A stretch of 64,000 nt of DNA, from positions 11,401,126 through 11,465,125 of the forward strand of contig JASSKH010000017.1 in NCBI GenBank assembly GCA_031763025.1. The letters run 5' to 3'. This document shows positions 44,873 to 55,018 of this stretch, piece by piece (position 1 is the first letter of the stretch; every line of letters begins with the position of its first letter). The stretch comes from Macrocystis pyrifera. Lineage: Eukaryota; Sar; Phaeophyceae; Laminariales; Laminariaceae. The notes beneath the pieces were generated by a model. That model made no database searches, was not told the origin of the DNA, and worked only from the letters and a program-made list of their open reading frames with translations. Made by a program: the position numbers and the translations under genes.

Positions 44873-45645
44873 TTATAGAGCAGCGCGGGAAGCAGGCTCA
44901 ACAACGAAATCCAGTGTGCTATCGTGTGGCCGCGGCACGGAAATATTTTCACGAGTGGCAGCATCACTTGTGGCCATCCTGCGAGTACGAGCAGAGTCGG
45001 ACATCAGTGGAATGTGAGGCGGAAAAACAGTCTCAAATACTCTCTCATCTGGCCCAGAAGCAGGTAGACCCGACGGCGAAGAGCGCAGCTGGGTTTCCTG
45101 GAGATCGCTGCGTCCACATTTGTCCGACGTGCTCCGGCCCGGATCAGACGCAGCTGGCTCCACGGGCTGGCTGGGTACGCGCTCAGTGGAGCGGGGTCTT
45201 CCAGGTGGCTTGGACAGCAGAGAGCACGAGTGGGGAGACATTGCTGCAAGACCCAAGGCATGACTGGTGGCGCGCGTCACGCGCTCTGAGGAGCGGGGGC
45301 GTCCAGTAGTCTTGGACGGCAGAGCTGACGGAGCTGACGGAAGAGCTCGCTCAGCCGAGCGAACCATGGAAGGGGTTTTAGATGAGATCCGTCTGGCGGA
45401 GGATGCTCGGGCCCCGTCAAGGGGCTCCGGTCGAGCTCTCCTCGTGGTCTGCTGTACAAGGCACTCGACCCACGTCGTTCTCATGGGGCTCCTGCCTAGA
45501 TTCGTGCTCCTCTTGTTGGTCTGTTGAACAAGGCGCTCGATCCACATCGACGGACCTCGGGCGGTGGGGCACTAAGGGGCCCTGGGCCTCAGTGGCTCGG
45601 CCACCGTGAGGGGAAGCAGACCCTCCCACCTCTTGAGTCTCCATC
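44873..45645 (-). CDS. Element A leader-proximal frames
   Basis: Frames at 45547-44873 and 45645-45417 overlap. The one beginning METQEVGGSASPHGG starts about 110 bases inside the LTR end and is a good candidate for the gag start. Both contain short internal duplications (for example two copies of a segment with CSTDQQEE / CTADHEE). They are hydrophilic and rich in Ser, Pro and Arg. I recognise no domain. Confidence 0.35.
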
Positions 45646-45798
45646 GTGCAGTAGGCGGAACAAACCTTCTCCACAATAGGAAAGCAAACAAAACTAAACA
45701 GTATCAAACAACTCTAACCGACGAAAAGCGAAAAGCCCTAAGCCGTCGACGCCACTTGTTAAGATCAAGGTTGCGGGACACTTTGTATCCCTGTGTGA

Positions 45799-46479
45799 TG
45801 TGGGAGAGCAGAAAGGGTTCCAGGGGATGATGATCCACAGAAGAGGTGTGACACAGGTGTCCGTGCTTGGTCAAACTCAAACCTAGTTCTTATATGGCGT
45901 TCTCTTATTTTATTGATGCGAAGTTTGCTCAAAAGAGCAAGTGAGAAGAGTGAGAAGGGAGGGTGGGGGACGCAGATGCTTTTTGAAGCCAGAAGTATCA
46001 TCTGGCTTCAACCGGCTACAATCTACTGGCAACGGTGCATGCTATATCCTTAACTTCAATAGTACAACACCCCGTAAGGGTGCATGCATTACCCTCGACT
46101 TCAACAGGACAGCACCTCGTAGTACCTGACGTACGAACATACCACGTGCGTACATCTCTGTCTCCTCGGCTACTCAGATGCCAGTCTGCATATCATTTCC
46201 ACAAATACAAATGCCTAATCCTAGACGGTAAACGGGATACGTGTACGGAGGAATACTACTCTGCGCACTGGTATTACCAATACAAGATATCTTGTTCCAT
46301 ATTCCTAGACGGTAAACGGGATACGTGTACGGAGAAATCCTAACCTCCGCACCGGTATTACAAATACAAGATATCTTATTCCAGACGGCAAAAGGATTAA
46401 GATCCAATTACTAGAATAATATCTAATGATCCCTACTGGTGGTTGGTCTATATACTGTAAACTAGGGTACTCTATCACA
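45799..46479 (-). repeat. LTR1
   Basis: This shares most of its length with 62578-63292. It runs from TGTGGGAG to ATCACA. It may extend left to 45756, where TGTTAAGATC begins. It contains an 84-bp internal tandem duplication absent from LTR2 and lacks the MITE found there. It is the 5' LTR of element A. By position it could also serve as the 3' LTR of element B, but no polypurine tract adjoins it on that side. Confidence 0.75.
46221..46388. repeat. 84-bp tandem duplication inside LTR1
   Basis: The segment starting CTAGACGGTAAACGGGATAC occurs at 46221 and again at 46305. LTR2 has it once (from about 63013). The copies have diverged at several positions, so the duplication is not new. Confidence 0.8.
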
Positions 46480-47340
46480 AAAGCCAACCCTGAATAGCCG
46501 TAGATGCAGATCCCACGACGATACATTGCTGGCTACTTAGACATTAGAAATTCGGAAGAGGGGGTCGAAGATACTGCTATTCAAAACAAACGACAACCCG
46601 ATGAGACCACAGACCAACCCACGCCTCGTAAATGAGGCTACGATGCCTCTGGTAGGCAGCATTCGTGCTAGAGAAGGAAACCGTGAAGGAAACGAAAGTG
46701 CAACGACAGAAAAGGATGTCGGCCGTGGTAGAATACGAGAAACGCCAAAGGGGCGGTCGACTACTGTAGGCCCGACAGAAAAAAAGTCGTGGCTATCCGC
46801 GTTGTAGGCCTATGAGAAAGGTGGGAGAGATCGAGCAAGGTAAGGCACGAACTAGAAAGATAATGGAAAAGACGGCAATAGACTTGGTGCGGGACGAAGT
46901 CCATATGAAGCTAGAGCAAGAAGGACACAACAAGGCCCCTAGGTGTTTTTAACCAAAACAAAAAACGAAGAAAAGGAACAAAGAAGAAAGGAAAGAAAGA
47001 AATGAAAAAGAACGAGAGACAAGAAGGAAGGAGAACAGAAGAAAAAAACAAAATTTGAAAGACCTGAAGACCGAAAGACCACCCCTAAGGAAAGGCGAAA
47101 AGGAGGCGAAACAGGAAGGTAGACCCTGGAGGTACAATAACACTTGTTGCGAATTGCGTCCTAGTGAAGCATACGGAACGTGGGGTGCCAGATGGAATCA
47201 ACACACAAGGCGAACGCGTGTCCCAGACAGCGAACGCACAGAACATCCCGGCCCGAAACTAGTATACGACAATCTAACGCATCCGTCGACCATCAGCTAC
47301 GGTAAACTGGTCGGGCGGATGAGTGGTGGGGGGGGGTGCA
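46480..47340. other. Gap between LTR1 and element B pol end
   Basis: No gene is supported. The plus strand from about 46955 to 47120 is almost pure purine (GA-rich), so the minus strand is pyrimidine-rich. Short plus-strand frames here are low in complexity. It would be the 3' untranslated part of element B if LTR1 is its 3' LTR. Confidence 0.5.
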
Positions 47341-48525
47341 TTAGCATTTCTTAGTCCTCCGCGTGCTAGTCCTCCGGCCTGATGAGGCGGAAGGCACCTG
47401 GATTCTTGAGTCGCGCTCCGTGAAGTGGTGTAGAGGGACGGAAGGAGTGTGATCTTGATTCGGGCCCGGGTCGTCGAGGAAGCGGACGATGTAGGAGTGA
47501 GCGGAGGAGGTGTCGGTCGAGGTGTGCGGGGCAACTTTGCCCAACTACCAGAGACCATCGTGGGCCTTGTACCAGGGGTGTTCCCCGGCAGGTAGAGGCG
47601 AAGAGCTGAAACGGTGAAGCCAGAGGGTGCATGGTACGAGGCTGTACCCGGGAGCGAGGAAAATGTCACCCCGGGACCGCGAAAAATCACGGTGAGCGGC
47701 CCCGATGCGCATCTTGCGGTATAAACGGTTGATTTGTTGGTGCTGTGAAGGGGTGCCCGACCAATAGCGGAGGATGTGGGATCGGTGGAGCTGTAGGTCA
47801 CGTTCATGTTCCCAAGAAGGGCTAAGGAGTCCGCCCCAATGAGGGTTTTTCCTTCATCACGGCGAGAACGCCTCCCCGGCCACGAAGGAGTTGATGTCCC
47901 GAGATCTGATCGACCTCGAGGCGTTCGGTCGGTGGCGAGATGTCGTCGAAGGGCGGGGACTTGATGGGCAAGGATGCGAACGTATTTGGTCAGGTTTGAC
48001 CGGTAGGTGTTTGGGGAGATCGTCGATGTCGTCGGGGTTCCGGCAGGGCTTGCAGCGGAGAACGGAGACGCGGTGCTTGGAGTCCCGCCCCGGCATGTCC
48101 GAGGGAAGGTCGAAGTACAGGAGCTTGTCGTGAAGGGGGCGTCCATCCGGAACGGCTGAGGCTGGTGCTGGGCCCACGGCAAGAATCTTGAACGGGCCAA
48201 TCCAGTTGAAGGAGAGTTTGGTTTTGAGGACGGTGGCGTCGGTGTCTTTCTTGGCGCCCTGGCGAATAGTGGCAGCGGTGTTGTAGATCCGTGTCCAACC
48301 GCCGACAGAGAACGGAGGGGAAAGACGGAGGGCGTCCATGATGGGGGCGTTGCGGCGGTCGAGGCGTGAGACGTAGACCGCGTGGAGTTGCCGGACGGCG
48401 CGGTAGGCGCGTTGCAGGCGAGCAGTAGCGAGGTCAATGTACGCGAGCTGGTCCCGGTTGAGGTTTTGATGTCCGCCGATGTTGAGAGACGAACACGGTG
48501 AGGAGGAGGCGAGGTAGCCGGCCAA
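47341..48525 (-). pseudogene. Element B integrase C-terminal region, broken
   Basis: The frame 48525-47857 continues the integrase core after a frameshift: a basic helix with LDRRNAPIMDALRLSPPFSV, then LSFNWIGPFKILAVGP (a GPY/F-like module), then RVSVLRCKPCRNPDDIDDLP. A second part in other frames near 47341-47560 reads SYIVRFLDDPGP, a conserved tail of this element family as I remember it. The 387-codon frame at 48437-47274 overlaps in another frame and is taken as a shadow. Confidence 0.65.
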
Positions 48526-49429
48526 TGTGTACTTCGTTGGGGGCTAGCCCGGTCGCGGCGCTAACGGAGTTGTTGTAGGCGCTTCCGACGTGAGAAAGAT
48601 GCAAGTCCCAATCGTTTTGTAGTTTGTTTCCGACCATGGCGAGCATCAAGGCCATGGTGTGGTTGACGCGTTCGACGCCGCCGTTGGTGCAGGGGTGGTA
48701 GGAACTCGTGGAGATTTTGTTAATGCCGAGGCCCTCGTAGAGGGCGCGGGAGAGTTTGGCGCAGAATTGAAGGCCGTTGTCGGAAAGAAGAGTAGCGGGG
48801 CATCCCCAGAGAGGGATGTAGCGATCGACGAGGATGTCCGCCGTGCCGGATGCTGTGAACTCGACTTCAGTAATGGCATACATGTCGGCGCGGCGGCTAA
48901 AACGGTCGGTGAAACGCAGGATGTAGGCGTTGCCCCGAGGCGTGATGGGTAAGGGCCCGATAGAGTCGACGCTCACGAGAATACCGGGGCCGTTTGGTAG
49001 CGGCAGGGAAAGGGTGGCCCAACGAATTGTTTGGCGCGAAGACTTTCGCGCTTGACACTTGAGGCAGCGGCGGAGCCACCAGCGGGTGGAGATGTCCATG
49101 CCGATCCACCAGTAGAAGCGCATGAGCATGCTGAGTGTCAGAGAAACACCCAAGTAGCAGGAGGTGGTCGAGTGGCAAGTGTTTAGGACCCACGGTCGCA
49201 TCAACATCGGGACTTAAATGCGAGGTGGCGATGTGAGGGGTTGCGGCGTAGTCGTTCGAGGTTGGCCCAGGGGAGTGATGTGTGGTCGGTGAACGAGAAG
49301 GACTGTGTCCTCGTCGGTTGTATGCAGCTGACCTTTCGCGGCGAGGGTGGGGACCTCCGAGAGAAGTGGGTGACGGGTCGACGAAATGTAGTCTAAGAGG
49401 TCGCCCGGTGGTGGTGGAGGTGAGCCCAA
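48434..49429 (-). pseudogene. Element B integrase, zinc finger and catalytic core
   Basis: One frame runs from 49429 to 48434 with a single in-frame TAA at 49214-49216. After the stop come a zinc finger end (RRCLKCQARK) and the core with Asp in VSVDSIGPL, Asp in LLSDNGLQF and Glu in GGVERVNHT, the D,D,E residues of retroviral-type integrases. The core ends by frameshift near 48434. It would join element DNA to the host chromosome. The nested integrase at 35583-37040 is from a clearly different lineage. Confidence 0.82.
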
Positions 49430-49963
49430 GGAAATACATCGTATGGTAGCTGAGCAAAGGGGTTCGGTGCGTTGTTCGCGCGCCCAATCGGTGGAGGTAT
49501 ATCGCTCAACGCAGGAACTAAGGTGTGGGTCGTCAGCAGACCGGACAACGGGCTCCGGTCGTGGGAGTGGCTGGGTAGGGGAGGGCGGGGGAGAACGCCC
49601 TGGGTCCGTGGACTGCGGTGGTGGCAGGGACGCTGGTGGCGTAGCGCCGGCTGGAGTCGATGGTGAGGGCGAGTCTTGAGTGGTGCCGCGACGATCTGCA
49701 TCCGGTCGCCGAGGTAGTGGCCTGGGTGCGACGGCAGGTGAACGGCGGTGGGTTAGCGAAGGTCTTGTGACTGCCGTAGTTGACGATCGACGGCCAAATC
49801 TGTAATCCGTAGGAGTAAGAGGAGTCCCAGCAGCAGCGGCAGAATGGCGACGGGTCCGAGAAGCATTAGGCCTGACGAGGTACGAGGAGAGGTGAGACGC
49901 CTAAGGTGGGCGATGGGGAGACGAAGGGTGGCCTGAAAGCCACACCAGCAGGAGCGCCAGCGG

Positions 49964-50818
49964 TCACGGCGGCTTTCTCGGAGCTGGAAGGCGATTCGGC
50001 GATGGAGTCGAGGATAGAGCGGTGACCGACGAAGGCGCTGCGAAGCGAGTTGACGGTGGGGTCTTGGGCAAAGCGGGGGGCGGCGGCAAGGCTGCGAGGC
50101 GGTCCGGCGGCGGGATCTTGAGCAAGGGGGGGGCCGGCGGGAGGGCTGCGAGGCGGTCCAGCGGCGGGATCTTGAACAAGGCGGGGGCCGGCGGGAGGGC
50201 TGCGAGGCGGTCTAGCGGCGGGATCTTGAGCAAGGCGGGGGCCGGCAGGAGGGCTGCGAGGCGGTCCAGGGGGGGGATCTTGAGCAAGGCGGGGGCCGGC
50301 GGGAAGTCTGCGAGGCGGTCCAGCGGCGGGATCTTGAGCAAGGCGGGGGCCGGCGGGGGGCTGCGAGGCGGTCCAGCGGCGGGATCTTGAGCAAGGCGGG
50401 GGCCGGCGGTAATGCTTCGAGGCGGTCCACCGGCGGGATCTTGAGCAAGGCGGGGGCCGGCGGGAAGGCTGCGAGGCGGTCCAGCGGTGGGATCGTGAGC
50501 AAGGCGGGGGCCGGCGGGAGGGCTGCGAGGCGTTCCAGCGGCGGGATCTTGAGCAAGGCGGGGGCCGGCGAGAGGGCTGTGCGGCGATCTAGCGGCAGTG
50601 GCTTGGGCGAAGCGGGGGCCGGCGGGAAGGCTGCGAGGCGAATCAGCGGCGAGATCTTGAACGGCGGTAGACGTTACAGTAGAGCAGGGGGTAAGAACCA
50701 AGTCCGAGGTGTCCATACGTGGTCCATGTCGGCAGAAATCGCCAAAGTCGTTTTCGGTGCAAGGGAGTGGTGGGATGGTGTCGCAGGGAGCTGTTGAGGG
50801 TGAGACAAGCCCACCCAA
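49964..50818 (-). CDS. Element B repeat region between RNase H and integrase
   Basis: A 284-codon frame begins MGGLVSPSTAP and LPCTENDFGDFCRHGPRM, a linker expected between RNase H and integrase in this family. It then reads an 18-residue repeat: first in the form AGPRLAQDPAAGPPRS, then, after a 53-base unit shifts the frame, as PAPALLKIPPLDRLAAL. The end is Pro-rich. It has no enzymatic motif. Because of the frame shift the same DNA repeat gives two unrelated peptide repeats in one frame. Confidence 0.5.
   Translation of the reverse strand: MGGLVSPSTAPCDTIPPLPCTENDFGDFCRHGPRMDTSDLVLTPCSTVTSTAVQDLAADSPRSLPAGPRFAQATAARSPHSPLAGPRLAQDPAAGTPRSPPAGPRLAHDPTAGPPRSLPAGPRLAQDPAGGPPRSITAGPRLAQDPAAGPPRSPPPAPALLKIPPLDRLADFPPAPALLKIPPLDRLAALLPAPALLKIPPLDRLAALPPAPALFKIPPLDRLAALPPAPPLLKIPPPDRLAALPPPPALPKTPPSTRFAAPSSVTALSSTPSPNRLPAPRKPP
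50035..50640. repeat. 54-bp tandem repeat block in pol
   Basis: About eleven units are anchored on GGCGGGATCTTGAGCAAGG-like sequence at 50059, 50113, 50167, 50221, 50275, 50329, 50382, 50436, 50490, 50544 and about 50598. All spacings are 54 except 50329 to 50382, which is 53. Central units are nearly identical and outer ones diverged, typical of growth from the middle. Confidence 0.92.
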
Positions 50819-51064
50819 ACCGATGCCCGGGGTGGAGCGGTCGATCAGAGTAAAACCGCAGGCTTGGATACAGGAGATACCGATGGTGTCGGGGGGGGTG
50901 AGGCGGTTGGGTCCGGTGCGGTCGAGATCGGTCGCTGGTTGTGGGAGTCGCGGCAGGAAGTCGGCATTGCCATTAGCTGAGCCGTTTCGATACTCCAGAG
51001 TGCAGGAGTAGGCGGAGAGGAATTCCAGGCAGCGTTGGACGCGAGCGTTGTGTTGACCTACCCT

Positions 51065-51432
51065 AGCGACACCTTGTGGTCAGAGTAGATGTGGAACTTG
51101 GTGGACCAGAGGTGGTCGCGGAGACGTTTGATGCCCCAAACGATGCTACCGGCGTCGAGGTCGAGGGTGGTCCAGGATCGTTCGTGGTCGAGAGTGGTAC
51201 GGCTGATAAAGGCGATGGGACGGACGGAACCGTCGAGGTATTCTTGTTGGAGAGTCGCGCCAAAACCGTCGATGCTGGCGTCGCAGTAGAGGCGAAAAGG
51301 TCGGGAGTTGTCGGCAACGGCATCCTAGTCTGGGTATACCAAGATCGGAGGGGTAGCGAGATCGTGGAGGATCTGGAGAACGATAGATTCTATTTCCGGG
51401 GTGAAAACGAACTGAACGCCTTGTTTAGCGGG
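51065..51432 (-). pseudogene. Element B RNase H domain, broken
   Basis: After a frameshift near 51430 the frame reads VQFVFTPEIESIV and ATPPILVYPD, meets a TAG at 51325-51327 where the family has Trp, then RLYCDASIDGFGATLQQE, IAFISRTTLDHERSW, DLDAGSIVWGIKRL and FHIYSDHK. The first Asp, a Glu and the SDH motif are the RNase H catalytic positions. A further frameshift near 51065 leads to HNARVQRCLEFL and a RNGSANGNADFL segment. It would degrade RNA in RNA-DNA hybrids during reverse transcription. Confidence 0.75.
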
Positions 51433-53192
51433 GCGTTAATGGGTCGGAGCCGAGTGGAGAGGTTCTTCAGGAATTTACGATAGTATCCAATGCTTCCGAG
51501 GAGTGTGTGCACTTGCTTGGTGTTCGTAGGCATGGGCATCTGAGTTAGGGCGGCAACTTTGTCGGTGTTAGGGCTAACGCCGGAGGAGGAAATGGTGTGT
51601 CCCAAACCGTTGGCGCTGGCAGCATCAAGGTTGGCTTTGGACGGGGAGAGCTTGAGGTTGTGTTTACGAAGGCGTTCGAAAAGGGAGCGGATATTGGCGA
51701 CGTGGGCCGCGGGGTCGGGGTCGAAAACTATGACGTCGTCGAGGTAGGCCGCTACGCGGTCAAGGTCTTTGATGACCTCTTTGATGACCTTGACAAACCC
51801 TCCAGGCGCGGCGCTGCTGGATTGGGGCATGACGAGCCGCTCGAAGAGTCGGGTGGGCGTGCAGAAGGCAGTCAGGGGTATGGTGTCCTTGTCGATGGTG
51901 ATTTGGTGGAACGAAGACACGAGATCGAACCGGGAGAAGATGCGACCTTTACCGGGGGAGTCGAGAACCTCGTCGACGCGGGGGATGGGCAGTTGGCCCA
52001 GGGAGCTGATGGCGTTAAGCTTTTTGTAGTTCACGGTTATCCGAACATTGCCGTCTTTCTTGGGAATGGCGGCCATAGGGCTGGCGTACGGGGAAGTGGA
52101 GTGTTGGATCAGACCGGTAGCCAGGCATTGGTCGAGTACAGCGTCGGACGATTTGGCGAGGATATGGTTGATGCGGTAAGGGCGGGAAAAGACGGGGGCG
52201 CTATCCGGGGGAATGGAAATCTTGAACGGAATACGGGAGCACGAGCCAAAGTCGGTTTCGGACGTGGAGAAAACGTCGGGAAACTCGCAAAAAACGTCCC
52301 TCAGAGCTATGATGACCGCAGGGGACCAACCAGAACCGCGGAGGTCGAAGGAAACTTCGCGGAGGTGTAGCGGAAGTCGGTCCCAGAGGTGGAGGAAGCT
52401 TGTCCGTTGTATGTCAGTTAGGCGTTCCAGGAGTTTGGGGCAAGGGGTCTCGGGGGAATTTGCGGGGGATGTATCGTTGACATGCACGGAGATGTTGTCG
52501 TGCAGGGCGTGAACGTCGATAACAGCTGAGGCTGGAGGTGACGTTGGGGGGAGACGTTGCAGTGTTGAGACCGGAATTTGTATGAAGGGAGAGAAGGAAG
52601 TCCCCAGAAGGTCGCCTGGTTCAAGATCAATGAAACCCGAGAGCGGGAAATTTTGGTAGCCGTTGGCGACAAAGATTTCGGTTTCGGAGTCAAGGCCGTC
52701 GCGGGGAAGCATGTCAACGAGGTAGTGGCCGGTGGGTGCCAGAATGCCGGAGGGACGCACCAGATTAACCTGGACGAGGGCCGGCGTAGCCGAAAGGGAG
52801 ATTGCGTGAGCGCCGGCGAACTCGAGGTGTAGGGTGCCGGGAGAAGGTCGGTGGTCGTGGATGAAAGTGGAGAGGCCATTCTTGTAAGAAGCGCTTAGGG
52901 AGAGCTCTCTAAAGAGCGGTCGCGAGGGGAGGCGAGGCAGGGTTACGTACGTGCGTTATTCAAACCGCATCCAGCTATCGCGTCCCAGTAGAACGGGGTG
53001 TTGCATGGTCCCACGTGGCACAATGCACGCCCATACGGTGAACTCGGCGGAGGGAGTGCTGTCGTGCAAGAACTGGATGCTGAGTCGGACGGAATTCGAT
53101 GTGAGGAGCGGAGCGGATTTACCAAAGCCGCCCCAGGAACGAGGAGGATTGTGTCGTTCGCAGATGTCCGACCCAGCGTTGTTGCGCTTCAT
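51390..53192 (-). pseudogene. Element B reverse transcriptase (with protease end upstream)
   Basis: One frame runs from 53192 to 51390 with a single TAA at 52956-52958. The upstream part ends the protease region (VLLGRDSWMRFE). After the stop, about 210 residues of connecting sequence lead to the polymerase: IPKKDGNVRITVNYKKLNAI, FSRFDLVSSFHQI, and the catalytic box YLDDVIVF at 51735-51746. The connection segment KVAALTQMPMP follows, and then LLGSIGYYRKFLKNLS. This is typical of Ty3/gypsy polymerases. The frame ends by frameshift near 51430, just before RNase H. Confidence 0.88.
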
Positions 53193-53602
53193 ACGGGCCC
53201 AAGCTTCAGCGTAGATGAAGGTCTGGGGGAGCCGGTATCCAGGAGAGCTACTAGGCGGTAGCGGTTGGATGCGGAGGGTCCACTGTTTACTTTGATCCTG
53301 GTCGTGACAGAGGCGTCGTCGACGGTACCTATACCGCTCGAGAGGCCTGGTCCGTGTTCGGCAATGAGGGAGGGGAGCGCAGGAGGGAAAGCAGCTCCGG
53401 ACGAAATGGCAGAGACTAGTGCGTGCGGAGGAGTGGCTGCAGGAAGGAAAGGGGGCAGTAGGTGGTCCAGCGTGGAGTGCGGTGTAGAAGCTGGAACGGT
53501 TGCGATGATCTCGTGGATCCCATTTGCGGAGGGTGAGACGCGAGAGGCGCGGAGGGCGGGCGGGAGTGGAGGGGGGGAGGCAAGCTGGTGGCGGATCTTC
53601 AT
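53189..53602 (-). pseudogene. Element B aspartic protease region
   Basis: The frame contains VALLDTGSP with the DTGS active-site motif at 53228-53239, which marks retroviral-type aspartic proteases that cut the polyprotein. It begins MKIRHQLA, and MKIR is also the last part of the NADAR domain, so the two domains share a reading frame at their junction. A frameshift near 53190 separates it from the next frame (53192 downwards). Confidence 0.75.
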
Positions 53603-54040
53603 GAGGATGTCGCCTAACAGGTTACGTCCCGGATGTGTGGAGGTTGTAAGGCTCGCGTATCCTCACACCTGAAGCCGATGCCCCAGACGAGGTCGTAAGG
53701 ACATGCTTCGGCGAGGAACTTGTCGCCGGTGTCTACGAGTTGTTGTAGTAAAGGGGGAGCCAAAAACTTGGCGATTGTCCTTGAAAACGATCTCGTACCC
53801 ATACTGTACCCAAAGCTGTTGATCAAAAGTGGAGACGGAGCGGCCGAGGCGTTTTTGCTGTGCGGGATTCGGAGAGAGTAAATTCCATTAGATTTCAACC
53901 ATTTTGTCGAAGGTGAGCCACGGAAAGCTTGGCCTTTTCCGACATCATTCACTGTTCCGCACTGTTGTAGTGCTCGTTGTCTACGGTGGACGTCGAAGGG
54001 TACCACTGGGAAAAGACCGAGCAATGATCCCAAACATATG
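53591..54040 (-). pseudogene. NADAR (YbiA-like) domain within element B polyprotein
   Basis: Pieces in three frames follow the order and spacing of a NADAR domain of about 150 residues: VFSQWYPS (53994-54016), NSAEQ then a TGA then MMSEKAKL (stop at 53949-53951), KRLGRSVSTFDQQLW (53810-53855), TGDKFLAEACPYDLVWGIG (53675-53733) and GRNLLGDILMKIR (53591-53630). NADAR proteins such as YbiA are N-glycosidases acting on riboflavin intermediates or ADP-ribosyl adducts. The Glu of the SAEQ box and the Trp-Gly-Ile-Gly box are conserved family positions. The TGA stands where the family usually has an aromatic residue. It sits between gag and protease and runs into the protease in frame. Its role in a retroelement is unknown to me. 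Confidence 0.82.
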
Positions 54041-55018
54041 AATTTGCGAGGGGCTCAGGGTCGAGGGAAGTGGAGAGGGGGAAGGCGTGGGTGAGACGAC
54101 TTCGCTCCCCGAAAATGTGTGGGGTAAATTCGATTGTGACGAGGCCTCGGGAGGATGTACGAGATGGCGAAACGCTCGTGACGGAGAACCCTGGGAGTCC
54201 CTGCTAGAAGCATTTAACGTATGTGGAGGAGGAAATAACTCGGAAGAACATGCGGTACCTGTAGTAGTCCGTGACCGGGGTGTGGGTGTCGGTACAGGTG
54301 GCTCCTGGCATAATCTTGGTGACTTGGTCGAGTCTTCCGCGGGTGAATCCGCGGGAAAGCCGTTCCTTGGGCCCAAGGAGAGTGGTCTGGTCAGCACGGG
54401 GCGGGCGGGTACGAGTCCGGGAGATCCTGCAGAACCAACAAAGGTCGAAGTATGTGCTGTCCGGGATCGACGGACGCCGGTTGACGTGTGCCAATAACAT
54501 CGTTCGTCAGGGGACGTAGACGAGTTGGAAGTCGATGGCCCTGGGGGGGGAGCAGAGCCGGAGAGGGAGTAGATACCGCTGTTGACCGTTGTTGTCGTGT
54601 CGCCCATACGATTGGCGAGATCCGCAGACAGTTCGGTAATGTTGGGCAAGGCGCGGCGTCGCGCATCGACTGGGGACACGAGGGGAGCGTTGGAGTGCTC
54701 GGTGAGCCCGCCTCCTCCTGCCCACACCTCAAACCAACCGCTTGAACAAGGGAGCCAACCCTAGATCGAGGGGTTGATATTGAAGATAAGTTAGAAGGGG
54801 GGAGAAAAGAGAGGGAGAAGTCGGGAGAGTAAGTAGAGCCGGCGACTCCTAACCAATACGCTGCCCAAGGGTCCAGCGAGGTACCCGGCGCGGTCGCGTG
54901 TAGTGCCGCTGGTGACGTCGCGAGAGGTTCTTCACTATCGGCTGGTTTGTTAGTAGGGAAGGTGCCCGGTTGCCGGGAGTTTTGATTGCCTCCGTGTTGT
55001 GAAGGACTGAGGCGCATG
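54041..55018 (-). pseudogene. Element B linker between nucleocapsid and NADAR
   Basis: The frame 54727-53981 (248 codons) is Ser/Pro/Thr-rich and contains SPDERCYWHTSTG and a string of low-complexity Pro-Ser segments. Other frames overlap. It connects the gag end to the NADAR domain. No domain is recognised apart from a single Cys/His cluster (CYWH) that could be the start of a small zinc site. Confidence 0.4.

Larger units (their letters stand above)
40892..46479 (-). mobile_element. Element A: 5' part of a Ty3/gypsy element (LTR, leader, gag only)
   Basis: On the minus strand it starts with LTR1 (46479-45799 or 45756), followed by a leader with TGGCGTCGACGG as a possible primer site, then repeat-rich gag N-terminal frames and a capsid region homologous to element B. 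The interior stops in the nucleocapsid region, where the sequence GCAACCTTGATCTTAACA (minus strand) follows at 40892-40909. The same 18 bases occur beside LTR1 at 45756-45773. The element has no protease, reverse transcriptase or integrase. The simplest reading is an internal deletion that removed most of the element and nearly all of its 3' LTR. Confidence 0.7.

Noticed and set aside
47274..48437. 387-codon minus-strand open frame
   Set aside because: It overlaps the integrase C-terminal frame, which carries the recognisable motifs; its composition is the Ser/Thr/Pro shadow typical of GC-rich sequence.
50035..50640. 54-bp repeats considered as a CRISPR-like array
   Set aside because: Units are directly contiguous with no unique spacers, and they lie inside a eukaryotic retrotransposon frame.
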